Part shown: one piece after another, positions 17,446-24,707 of the stretch
Layout of the letters: each line of letters opens with the position of its first letter
Numbering within the stretch: position 1 is the stretch's first letter
Source of the DNA: Nocardioides sp. Root1257
GTDB taxonomy: Bacteria > Actinomycetota > Actinomycetes > Propionibacteriales > Nocardioidaceae
Assembly (NCBI RefSeq): GCF_001425175.1
Contig: NZ_LMDV01000001.1
Location: 703,454-767,453, forward strand
Length of the DNA: 64,000 bases
Direction: 5' to 3'
Position numbers and translations under genes: made by a program
The notes under the pieces: generated by a model
Told to the model about the DNA's origin: nothing
Seen by the model: the letters and a program-made list of their open reading frames with translations, nothing else
The model's database searches: none

Positions 17446-17485
17446 TAGTGCTGGGGCTGGCCGATTAGTGCTGGGGCTGGCCGAT
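17446..17485. repeat. 20-bp tandem duplication at the 3' end of pfp
   Basis: TAGTGCTGGGGCTGGCCGAT occurs twice in perfect tandem (17446-17465 and 17466-17485). The copy inside the gene encodes the last residues IGQPQH, and the pfp stop spans the junction between the copies. The second copy lies in the 3' untranslated stretch before pfkA. Confidence 0.95.
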
Positions 17486-18670
17486 CTCGTCCAGCAGGTC
17501 GCGGAACCACGGCGTGGACGGGTCGAACGCCTTGCCGCCCTTGATCCGGGGGAACTCGCAGACCCGCAGCACGTCGCCGGCCTCCTCGTCCTGCCCCACG
17601 ACGCCGCTCTCGCCGCGCAGTGCGGCCTCGGCGGCGAGGTCCGCGCAGGCCCGGATCAGGGCCAGGTCCTCCGCGTTGGCCGGTGCGGAGCGGGAGAAGT
17701 AGCCGCTCTTCTGCACCATGGTCTTCTCGGCGCCGACCATGCCGGCGAACTGCTTGGCGAACCACGAGCCCGGGTTGATGGTGTCGAGCTTGACGTGGCC
17801 GAACGCGTCCCGCTTCGGCTCCTCACCGCGCGCGAGCATCTCCTCGACGATCGTCGAGACGCCGGCGCCCTCGGAGAGGAAGACGTTGACGCAGCCGGTC
17901 TCGTCCATGATCGCCTTCAGGCGCTCGGCCTCGGCCGCGATGTCGAACTCGGCCTCCGGGACGTAGACGCCGTGGATCTCCCAGCTCCGGCGGGTGTTGT
18001 CGCCGAATCCTGCGAACTCCTGGGTGCCCAGCCACTCCTGGTACTTCGCAGCGGTCGCGGCCGTCAGCCAGCCGCAGTGGCGACCCATGACCTCGTGGAC
18101 GATGAGCATCCGCGGGTTGGAGGAGTGCTCGGCGATGATGTTGCGGGCGAACAGCGCACCCTGCTCCGCGGCCGTCCACGCACCCAGCGACTGGCGGATC
18201 GGCACGACGTCGTTGTCGATCGTCTTCGGGAGCCCGACCACGGTCAGCTCGTAGCCGTTGTCGTGCAGGTACGCCGCGAGGTCGGCGGCCGTCGTGTTCG
18301 TGTCGTCGCCGCCGATGGTGTGCAGCACGTCGACGCCGTCGCGGGTGAGCTGCTCGGCCGCGACGTGCAGCGGGTCCTGCCCCTCGGCGACCAGGCCGCG
18401 CTTGACGCAGTCCTTGACGTTGGTGAGCTTGACCCGGCTGTTGCCGATCGGGCTGCCGCCGAACTCGTGCAGCAGGTGCGCGCGCTCCCGGTCCTCCGGC
18501 GTCACCGTGATGTGGTCGTCGCCGAGCAGCCCGGCGTACCCGTCGCGGTAGGCGATGATCTCGATCTCCGGGTCGAGCGCGGTGTAGCGCTCGATGAGGG
18601 CACCGACGGCCGAGGACAGGCACGGGGCCAGGCCACCGGCGGTGAGGAGAGCGACGCGACGGACGGTCAT
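17465..18670 (-). CDS. pfp: Pyrophosphate-fructose 6-phosphate 1-phosphotransferase
   Basis: A 401-residue PPi-dependent phosphofructokinase catalysing reversible phosphorylation of fructose 6-phosphate. Motifs: ALLTAGGLAPCLSSAVG at the N-terminus, PPi-specific GGDDTNTTA with Asp at the donor-discriminating position, GLPKTIDNDVVP with the matching Lys, and VMGRHCGWLTAATA. It lies upstream of pfkA on the same strand, so the two are probably one transcript. The ATG at 18670 lacks a good ribosome binding site. An in-frame ATG ten codons upstream has one, but a TAG intervenes, so initiation may depend on reinitiation (see the leader entry). Confidence 0.9.
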   Translation of the reverse strand: MTVRRVALLTAGGLAPCLSSAVGALIERYTALDPEIEIIAYRDGYAGLLGDDHITVTPEDRERAHLLHEFGGSPIGNSRVKLTNVKDCVKRGLVAEGQDPLHVAAEQLTRDGVDVLHTIGGDDTNTTAADLAAYLHDNGYELTVVGLPKTIDNDVVPIRQSLGAWTAAEQGALFARNIIAEHSSNPRMLIVHEVMGRHCGWLTAATAAKYQEWLGTQEFAGFGDNTRRSWEIHGVYVPEAEFDIAAEAERLKAIMDETGCVNVFLSEGAGVSTIVEEMLARGEEPKRDAFGHVKLDTINPGSWFAKQFAGMVGAEKTMVQKSGYFSRSAPANAEDLALIRACADLAAEAALRGESGVVGQDEEAGDVLRVCEFPRIKGGKAFDPSTPWFRDLLDEIGQPQH

Positions 18671-18676
18671 GGACGG

Positions 18677-18700
18677 CTACTTCTTCCTGAGGCGAGACAT
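18677..18700 (-). CDS. Seven-codon leader ORF (MSRLRKK) ahead of pfp
   Basis: ATG at 18700 is followed by six codons and TAG at 18679-18677, in the same frame as pfp and ending seven bases before its ATG. GAAAGGA ends seven bases upstream of this ATG and is the only good ribosome binding site ahead of pfp. It could be a real leader peptide allowing reinitiation at pfp, or an original N-terminal extension cut by a nonsense mutation. Too short for homology; the reading is from sequence alone. Confidence 0.4.
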   Translation of the reverse strand: MSRLRKK

Positions 18701-18744
18701 GCTTTGGTCCTTTCAAGACTAAAGGATCGGCGCTCGGAAATCGC

Positions 18745-18750
18745 TACTGT
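18745..18750 (+). promoter_or_regulatory. -10 hexamer for leaderless DUF1028 gene
   Basis: TACTGT ends six bases before the ATG at 18757. No Shine-Dalgarno sequence is present. Confidence 0.45.
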
Positions 18751-18756
18751 CGGGCC

Positions 18757-19599
18757 ATGACGTTCTCGATCGTGGCCCGCTCCGCCGACGGAGAGTCCTG
18801 GGGCGTGGCGGTCGCCTCCAAGTTCCTGGCCGTCGGGTCGGCCGTGCCGGCCGCCGTCGCCGGGGTCGGCGCCATCGCTACCCAGGCCAGTGCGAACGTG
18901 GCCTACAAGGGCCTCGCGCTCGCCCACCTCGACGACGGTGCCACCGCGTCCGTGGCGCTCCAGGTCCTTCTGGAGGAGGACGAGGGGCGCGACCACCGCC
19001 AGGTCGGCATCGTCGACGTCGACGGCAACGCGGCCAGCCACACCGGCGAGGCCTGCCTCGACTGGGCCGGCAGCGTGATCGGCGACGGCTACGCCATCCA
19101 GGGCAACATCCTCACCGGCTCCGAGGTGGTCGAGGCGATGGAGGCGGCCTGGCTCGACTCCTCCCCCGAGGCCCCGCTCGCCCATCGGCTGCTGGAGGCG
19201 CTCGCCGCCGGTGACGCCGCGGGCGGCGACTCCCGCGGCCGCCAGTCGGCGGCGTTGCTCGTCGTCAAGGACGAGGCCGGGTACGGCGGGCTCGACGACA
19301 TCGCCGTCGACCTCCGCGTCGACGACCACGCGGAGCCGATCACCGAGCTGCGGCGGCTGCTCGCCCTCAGCGACCTCTACCTGACCGCCTCGACCGAGGA
19401 GGAGAAGGTGCCGATCACCCCGGACCTGGAGGCCGAGCTGGAGGAGCTCGCGACCGCACTCGGGCACCGCGACTTCGCGAGCTGGGTCGGCAGCGAGAAC
19501 TACGAGATGCGGGTCGCGGAGGACGGGTCCTGGATCGACGTACGCATCCTCGAGTTCATCCGCGACACCGAGGCCGACCGCGGGGAAGGCGACCGATGA
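18757..19599 (+). CDS. DUF1028 (Ntn-hydrolase-like) family protein
   Basis: A 280-residue member of the DUF1028 family, which has an Ntn-hydrolase-like fold. Diagnostic segments are TFSIVARSADGESWGVAVAS, GVGAIATQASANVAYKGLAL, then RQVGIVDVDGNAASHTGEAC and DGYAIQGNILTGSEVVEAM. The C-terminal part after about 215 resembles a peptidoglycan-binding-like or extra helical segment, but I cannot name it. The enzymatic activity of the family is not established to my knowledge. The stop overlaps the start of the glycerol kinase gene (ATGA), so the pair is coupled; whether the function is linked to glycerol use is unknown. Confidence 0.85.
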   Translation: MTFSIVARSADGESWGVAVASKFLAVGSAVPAAVAGVGAIATQASANVAYKGLALAHLDDGATASVALQVLLEEDEGRDHRQVGIVDVDGNAASHTGEACLDWAGSVIGDGYAIQGNILTGSEVVEAMEAAWLDSSPEAPLAHRLLEALAAGDAAGGDSRGRQSAALLVVKDEAGYGGLDDIAVDLRVDDHAEPITELRRLLALSDLYLTASTEEEKVPITPDLEAELEELATALGHRDFASWVGSENYEMRVAEDGSWIDVRILEFIRDTEADRGEGDR

Positions 19600-21062
19600 G
19601 CGTCCTCGCGATCGACGCCGGCACCACGGGCGTGACCGCCCTCGTCGTCGAGCAGGACGGGACGATCTCGGCACGCGGCTACCAGGAGTTCGCGCAGCAC
19701 TTCCCGAAGGCGGGCTGGGTCGAGCACGCGCCCGAGGAGATCTGGCAGGCGACCCTGGAGGCGACGCGCGAGGCGCTGAAGGCGACCGACGAGGACGCCA
19801 TCCGGGCCATCGGCATCACCAACCAGCGCGAGACCGTGATGCTGTGGGACCGCGAGACCCTCGGGTCGCCGCGCCGCGCGATCGTCTGGCAGGACCGGCG
19901 TACGGCGGACCTGTGCAACCGGCTGCGCGCCGACGGCCACGAGGAGCGGGTACGCGAGCTGACGGGGCTGCGACTGGACCCGTACTTCTCCGGGACCAAG
20001 CTGATGTGGCTGGCCGAGAACGAGCCGCACACCTGGGCGCTGGTCGAGTCGGGCCGCTACGCGATCGGCACCGTCGACTCCTACCTGATCGCCCGGATGA
20101 CCCGCGGCACCTACCACGTCACCGACGTCTCCAACGCGTCCCGGACCCTGCTCCTGGACCTCGAGGCAGGCGACTGGTCCGACGAGCTGTGCGGGCTGTT
20201 CGGCGTGCCGCGCGACGCGCTGCCCGAGCTGGTGCCGAACTGGGGCGAGATCGCCGCGAGCGACCCGAAGTCCTTCCTCGGTCTGTCGGTGCCGATCGCC
20301 GGGCTGGCGGGCGACCAGCAGTCGGCGCTGTTCGGCCAGACCTGCTTCGACGAGGGCGACTCGAAGTGCACCTACGGCACCGGGTCGTTCGTGCTCACCA
20401 ACACGGGCTCCACGATCCAGCGCTCGGACGCGCTGCTGGCCTCGGCGGCCTGGCGCTCCCCCGACGGCGAGATCACCTACGCGTCCGAGGGCTCCATCTT
20501 CGTGACCGGCGCCGCCGTGCAGTGGCTGCGCGACGGGATCCAGATCGTCGGGTCGGCCGCGGAGAGCCAGGCCGTCGCGGCGACGGTCTCCGACAGCGAC
20601 GGCGTGGTGTTCGTCCCGGCCCTCACCGGGCTGGGGGCCCCGCACTGGGACCCGCAGGCGCGCGGCCTGATCGTCGGCCTCACCCGCGGCACGACCCGGG
20701 CGCACATCGTGCGCGCGACGCTGGAGGCGATCGCCTTCGAGGTCCGCGACGTGCTCGACGTGATGCCACAGCTCTCCGCGCTGCGCGTCGACGGGGGCGC
20801 TGCCGCCAACAACCTGCTGTGCCAGCTCCAGGCCGACGCCGTCGGCGTACCGGTGGAGCGGCCGAAGGCCGTCGAGACCACGGGCCTCGGTGCGGCCTTC
20901 TTCGCCGGGCTCGGCGTCGGCGTCTGGGAGTCCACCGAGGACCTGCGCCACACCTGGGCGCTCGACCGCCGCTTCGAGCCCACCTCCGACCGGTCCGCGG
21001 CCGACGCCGCCCACGCCCGTTGGTCCCGCGCCGTCGAGCTCGCGAAGGGCTGGGCGGAGTAG
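19596..21062 (+). CDS. glpK: Glycerol kinase
   Basis: A 488-residue FGGY-family kinase making glycerol 3-phosphate from glycerol and ATP. The N-terminal phosphate-binding loop is AIDAGTTGVTALVV. AGWVEHAPEEIW, ITNQRETVMLWD, VWQDRRTADLC and GLRLDPYFSGTKLMWL carry the glycerol-contacting residues, and the second half has GDQQSALFGQTCFDEGDSKCTYGTGSF and FVPALTGLGAPHWDP. Length is slightly short of the usual about 500 but complete. Coupled to DUF1028 upstream and closed by a strong palindrome shared with the convergent gene. No glpF or glpD lies in the window. Confidence 0.93.
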   Translation: MSVLAIDAGTTGVTALVVEQDGTISARGYQEFAQHFPKAGWVEHAPEEIWQATLEATREALKATDEDAIRAIGITNQRETVMLWDRETLGSPRRAIVWQDRRTADLCNRLRADGHEERVRELTGLRLDPYFSGTKLMWLAENEPHTWALVESGRYAIGTVDSYLIARMTRGTYHVTDVSNASRTLLLDLEAGDWSDELCGLFGVPRDALPELVPNWGEIAASDPKSFLGLSVPIAGLAGDQQSALFGQTCFDEGDSKCTYGTGSFVLTNTGSTIQRSDALLASAAWRSPDGEITYASEGSIFVTGAAVQWLRDGIQIVGSAAESQAVAATVSDSDGVVFVPALTGLGAPHWDPQARGLIVGLTRGTTRAHIVRATLEAIAFEVRDVLDVMPQLSALRVDGGAAANNLLCQLQADAVGVPVERPKAVETTGLGAAFFAGLGVGVWESTEDLRHTWALDRRFEPTSDRSAADAAHARWSRAVELAKGWAE

Positions 21063-21067
21063 CGGCT

Positions 21068-21132
21068 GGGTAGTCCCTGACGTTTTCGCCCTCGATCAGC
21101 CCGACCGCGGGCCGAAACGTCAGGGACTACCC
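21068..21132. terminator. Long inverted repeat, bidirectional terminator
   Basis: GGGTAGTCCCTGACGTTT (21068-21085) pairs perfectly with its complement at 21115-21132, and the stem can extend by CG across one bulged T. It sits between the convergent glpK and coiled-coil protein genes, and the right arm includes the minus-strand stop codon at 21127. No T-run follows, as is usual for high-GC actinobacteria. The same arm sequence may be dispersed in the genome, which the window cannot show. Confidence 0.75.
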
Positions 21133-22047
21133 CCGCAGCTTGGCCAGAGATGCGGCGGCGGAGTCACGGGCCCGGGTGGCGTCGGTGAGCTCGGACTCGG
21201 TCTCGGTGCGGGCGTCCTCGGCGTCGGAGAGCTCGTCGTCGGTCTCCTCGGCGGACGCCTCGAGCTCGTCGATCCTGCTCCGCAGCTCGGCGATCTCGGC
21301 CTGGAGCTGCAGGCTGCGGGCCTCGAGCTCCTCCACGGCCGCGACGGTCTGGCCGTGGGCCGCGGTGGCCTCGTCGAGCGCCTCCTCGGCCGCCTCCAGG
21401 GCCTCCTCGGCCGCGGCGATCGCCTTGGCATCGGCCTCGGGGTCGGGTACGACGTGCAGGTCGGGCCGGGCGGGCGGCTCGGCCTGCCTCGCCGGCGCGC
21501 TGAACCCCACCCCTTCGAAGCTCAGGGCCTCGGGGACGGCGACGGCGGCCTCGACGTCCGCGGCGTCCACGCCGGTGCTGGACAGCGCGGCGGTGAGCAT
21601 CCCGCTGCGCAGCGCCAGCCCGCAGCGCTCGTCGACCATCGCGGCGGTCAGGGTCGCCTCCACCTGGTCGGCGACCGCCTCGGTGACCTTCGTGCCCTCC
21701 TCGCGAGCGATCCGCCGCGCCCCGGTGGTGACGGCGGCGGTGAGCTGGCGCCGCTGGCGGCTGAGCGCCCGCAGCTCCTCGGCCGACATCGAGGCCTGGG
21801 CCTCGCGCAGCGCGGCGCCGACGGTCAGCACCTGCTCGACCTGCTCGGTGTCGCGGCGGACCAGCAGGTTGACCACCCAGGCCGCGGTGGACGGCTTCTT
21901 CAGCGCCTTCACCCGAGCCGCCAGCGGCGTGCCCTTGAGCTCCTTCGCCCGGGCGTCCCGCGCGGGCGTGAACTCGGGCAGGGGCAGGCCGTAGAGCTCG
22001 TCGGCGATGCTCAGCAGGTCCGCAGGGAGGTCGGGCACCGCGCTCAC
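21127..22047 (-). CDS. Coiled-coil protein, unknown function
   Basis: A 306-residue cytoplasmic protein. The N-terminal part (about 1-120) has a conserved-looking segment FTPARDARAKELKGTPLAAR followed by LKKPSTAAWVVNLLVRR, which I have seen in actinobacterial hypothetical proteins. The C-terminal part (about 205-300) is a long alanine/glutamate coiled coil. No enzymatic motif is visible. The GTG at 22047 overlaps the upstream flavin reductase stop in GTGA; a second GTG at 22038 is an alternative start. Its tail enters the shared palindrome with glpK. Confidence 0.65.
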   Translation of the reverse strand: MSAVPDLPADLLSIADELYGLPLPEFTPARDARAKELKGTPLAARVKALKKPSTAAWVVNLLVRRDTEQVEQVLTVGAALREAQASMSAEELRALSRQRRQLTAAVTTGARRIAREEGTKVTEAVADQVEATLTAAMVDERCGLALRSGMLTAALSSTGVDAADVEAAVAVPEALSFEGVGFSAPARQAEPPARPDLHVVPDPEADAKAIAAAEEALEAAEEALDEATAAHGQTVAAVEELEARSLQLQAEIAELRSRIDELEASAEETDDELSDAEDARTETESELTDATRARDSAAASLAKLRG

Positions 22048-22553
22048 GCCTCCGGGCGCACGTAGCGCCCGCGGCGGTGCACGAGCGGCGCGTCGTCCTC
22101 CCCCACGGCGACGTCCTGCACGACACAGGTGAGCAGGCTCGACCAGCCGACGTCGCCCACCGACTCCAGCGACAGGCCGACCCAGGTCGACGCGTCGGCC
22201 AGCCGCGGACCCCACGGGGTGTCCACGAAGTCGGCGGTCCGCCACGGACCGCCCGGCGCCGGCGCGCTGCCGGCGAAGACCTCCGCGAGGTCGCGGTGCG
22301 GCCACGACAGCAGCTGGACGACGGCGCGCCCGGTGCGGGCCACGACATCGGCCAGGTCGCTGTCGGGATCGACGAGCATCAGCACGTGGGCGGGGTCGCC
22401 GTTGGCGACCATGAGCGAGGAGACGGTGAGGCCGGCGCGCCCCTCGGCGTCACCGGCGGTCACCAGCGAGACGACGCCGCCGAGGCGGGCACGCAGCCGG
22501 CGTACCGGGTCCGGGTCGGGATCCGTGAACGGGTGCGTGTCGTGGATGGTCAC
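22044..22553 (-). CDS. Flavin reductase-like FMN-binding protein
   Basis: A 169-residue protein of the flavin reductase (split-barrel FMN-binding) family. Segments VVSLVTAGDAEGRAGLTVSS and HVLMLVDPDSDLADVV, then GVGWSS-like DVGWSSLLTCVVQDV, fit the family, in which a reduced flavin is supplied to a monooxygenase or used directly. No monooxygenase partner lies nearby. The GTG start overlaps the acyltransferase stop (GTGA), and the downstream coiled-coil gene is coupled the same way, giving a three-gene operon led by the PlsC-like gene. Confidence 0.8.
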   Translation of the reverse strand: MTIHDTHPFTDPDPDPVRRLRARLGGVVSLVTAGDAEGRAGLTVSSLMVANGDPAHVLMLVDPDSDLADVVARTGRAVVQLLSWPHRDLAEVFAGSAPAPGGPWRTADFVDTPWGPRLADASTWVGLSLESVGDVGWSSLLTCVVQDVAVGEDDAPLVHRRGRYVRPEA

Positions 22554-23272
22554 GAGGCGAGCTTCGACTCGCCGCTCTTGTCGTCGTCCTTGTCGGACTT
22601 CGAGAGCTCCTTGGCGCGGGTCGCATACATGTCGACGTACTCCTGGCCGGAGAGGCGCATGATCTCGTACATGATCTCGTCGGTGATCGAGCGCAGGATG
22701 TAGCGGTCGTTCTCCATGCCCTCGTAGCGCGAGAAGTCCAGCGGCGTGCCGAAGCGCACCACCGGCCGGGTGAACCGACCGAAGGTCTTGCCCGGAGGTG
22801 CGACCACGTCGGTGCCGACGACCGCGACCGGGATGACCGGCACCTTGGACTCCAGTGCGAGCCGGGCGACGCCGACCTTGCCCCGGTAGAGCTTGCCGTC
22901 GTGCGAGCGGGTGCCCTCGGGGTAGATCCCGAAGAGCTCGCCGTCGGCGAGGAGCCGCTTGGCCGAGATGATCGCGCCCTCGGAGGCGTTGCCGCCGGAG
23001 CGGTCGATCGGCACCTGACCGGAGCCCGCGAAGAAGGTCTTCTGCAGCCAGCCCTTGAGGCCGGGCGAGGTGAAGTACTCCGCCTTGGCGACGAAGGTGA
23101 CCCGACGGGGCAGCGTGAGGGGCATGAACAGCCAGTCGGCGTACGACAGGTGGTTGCTGGCGAGGATCGCCGGGCCCTCGAGGGGCACGTTCTCGGCGCC
23201 CGTGACCCGCGGCCGGAAGATGATCCGCAGCCATGGCCCGAGTGCGATCCACTTCAGGAACCAGTAGAACAC
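22550..23272 (-). CDS. plsC: 1-acyl-sn-glycerol-3-phosphate acyltransferase-like
   Basis: A 240-residue PlsC-family acyltransferase acting at the membrane in phospholipid synthesis; the position corresponds to Rv2182c. The catalytic NHxxxxD box is ASNHLSYADWLF near residues 37-48, and the glycerol 3-phosphate site is GIYPEGTRSHDG. The N-terminus (FYWFLKWIALGPWLRIIF) is a membrane-associated helix. The lysine/aspartate-rich C-terminus (about 222-240) is unusual and probably disordered. The GTG at 23272 has GGAGG six bases upstream. The exact acyl acceptor is not proven. Confidence 0.88.
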   Translation of the reverse strand: MFYWFLKWIALGPWLRIIFRPRVTGAENVPLEGPAILASNHLSYADWLFMPLTLPRRVTFVAKAEYFTSPGLKGWLQKTFFAGSGQVPIDRSGGNASEGAIISAKRLLADGELFGIYPEGTRSHDGKLYRGKVGVARLALESKVPVIPVAVVGTDVVAPPGKTFGRFTRPVVRFGTPLDFSRYEGMENDRYILRSITDEIMYEIMRLSGQEYVDMYATRAKELSKSDKDDDKSGESKLAS

Positions 23273-23368
23273 TGCAAACCTCCGCCCCAGCCCGAGAGTC
23301 GTCCCGGCGAAGCCTAGGGCATCCACGAAGGGGCATCCAGGAGGCGTCCGGTGGTGCACACTTCCGCC

Positions 23369-24142
23369 ATGACGACGATCCACCCGCTCGCGACGCCGTA
23401 CTCCGTCCCCGCCCAGCCCGACCTCACCGGCGGGCGCCGCATCGGCGTGCTCCTCAGCCACGGCTTCACCGGTCAGCCGGCGTCGATGACGCCGTGGGCG
23501 GAGTCGCTGGCCGCGAAGGGGTACGCCGTCGAGCTGCCGCGACTGCCCGGGCACGGCACCACCTGGCAGGAGATGAACACCACCACGTGGGCCGACTGGT
23601 ACGGCGAGATCTCGCGCGCGTTCGAGAAGCTGGCCGCCGAGAACGACGCGGTGGTGGTCGGCGGTCTCTCGATGGGCGGCGCCCTGGTGCTGCGGCTCGC
23701 CGAGGACAACCCGGACCGGGTGGCCGGCGTGATGGTGGTCAACCCCGCGATCGCCACCAAGCGCCTCGACGTGAAGCTGCTGCCCATCCTCAAGCACCTG
23801 GTGCCGTCGTTCCCAGGGATCGCCAACGACATCAAGAAGGAGGGCGTCGAGGAGCACGGCTACACCAAGACGCCGCTCAAGGCAGCCCACTCGATGATGC
23901 AGGCGTGGCCGACGGTCGCCGCTGACCTGCCGAAGATCACGGCGCCGATGATCTACTTCCGCTCCACCGAGGACCACGTGGTCGACGAGAAGACCCAGCC
24001 GATCATCACCAGCCGGATCTCCTCGCGGGACGTCACCGTCGTACCGCTCGAGAACAGCTACCACGTCGCGACGCTCGACAACGACGCCGTGCAGATCTTC
24101 ACCGGTTCCGCTGAGTTCATCGCCCGGGTCACCACGGCGTAG
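23369..24142 (+). CDS. Carboxylesterase / monoacylglycerol lipase-like hydrolase
   Basis: A 257-residue alpha/beta hydrolase similar to Est30-type carboxylesterases and monoacylglycerol lipases. LLSHGFTGQPASM carries the oxyanion hole, GGLSMGGALVLRL the nucleophile Ser, the acid is probably in RSTEDHVVDEKTQ, and the His in ENSYHVATLDND. No signal peptide, so it acts in the cytoplasm. The ATG at 23369 is preferred over an in-frame GTG 18 bases upstream because CACACT lies six bases before it and family proteins start here. It is divergent from plsC, which suggests a role in lipid turnover (inference). Confidence 0.85.
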   Translation: MTTIHPLATPYSVPAQPDLTGGRRIGVLLSHGFTGQPASMTPWAESLAAKGYAVELPRLPGHGTTWQEMNTTTWADWYGEISRAFEKLAAENDAVVVGGLSMGGALVLRLAEDNPDRVAGVMVVNPAIATKRLDVKLLPILKHLVPSFPGIANDIKKEGVEEHGYTKTPLKAAHSMMQAWPTVAADLPKITAPMIYFRSTEDHVVDEKTQPIITSRISSRDVTVVPLENSYHVATLDNDAVQIFTGSAEFIARVTTA

Positions 24143-24163
24143 CGACCATTCACCAGGGGGGCA

Positions 24164-24169
24164 TACGCT
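24164..24169 (+). promoter_or_regulatory. -10 hexamer for leaderless membrane protein gene
   Basis: TACGCT ends six bases before the GTG at 24176. No ribosome binding site is present. Confidence 0.45.
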
Positions 24170-24175
24170 CGTCAT

Positions 24176-24679
24176 GTGCCGGACCACCCCCACGACGACG
24201 ATTTCGACGCCGGAACCGAGGCCGACGCCGTCCCGACGGCCGACGAGCTCGCCTGGCGGGCGATCGTCGACAACTACGGCGAGCGCGCCGAGATCGACGA
24301 GCCGCCCGTGACCCCTCCCGCGGCTCCGTCCGCGGGCCCCGTCTCGGGCGCGCCGTTCGGCGGTCGGTTCGGCGACCCGCGGGCGTTCGGCACGCCCGAC
24401 GACGAGGTCCAGGACCTCGACGACCTCGACGACGAGGAGGAGGGCTACGTCCCTCCGGAGCCGCCGCCGCTGCCGACCGTCGCGCCCGACCGGGGCCTCG
24501 CCTGGGCCGGCGTCTTCGGCTCGCCGGTCGTGCTGCTGGTCTGCCTCATCCTCCAGATCAGCATCCCCACCTGGCTCGGCTACCTGCTGGTCGTCGGCTT
24601 CGTCGGGGGCTTCGTCTACCTGGTCTTCCAGATGCCCCGCGAGCCCCGAGAGCCCTGGGACGACGGCGCTCAGGTCTAG
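24176..24679 (+). CDS. Acidic two-helix membrane protein, unknown function
   Basis: A 167-residue protein with a long disordered acidic and proline-rich N-terminal half (about 1-102, including DDLDDEEEGYVPPEPPP) and two closely spaced membrane helices (about 108-126 and 130-150), ending with a short charged tail. Proteins of this design are common and unnamed in Nocardioidaceae. The GTG start is set by a leaderless-type -10. No function can be given. Confidence 0.65.
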   Translation: MPDHPHDDDFDAGTEADAVPTADELAWRAIVDNYGERAEIDEPPVTPPAAPSAGPVSGAPFGGRFGDPRAFGTPDDEVQDLDDLDDEEEGYVPPEPPPLPTVAPDRGLAWAGVFGSPVVLLVCLILQISIPTWLGYLLVVGFVGGFVYLVFQMPREPREPWDDGAQV

Positions 24680-24694
24680 CGCCCGCACAACCGT

Positions 24695-24700
24695 TAGTGT
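24695..24700 (+). promoter_or_regulatory. -10 hexamer for leaderless LOR/SDH-domain gene
   Basis: TAGTGT ends seven bases before the GTG at 24708 and overlaps the GTG at 24699, which argues against the upstream start. Confidence 0.5.
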
Positions 24701-24707
24701 GCGTCGG

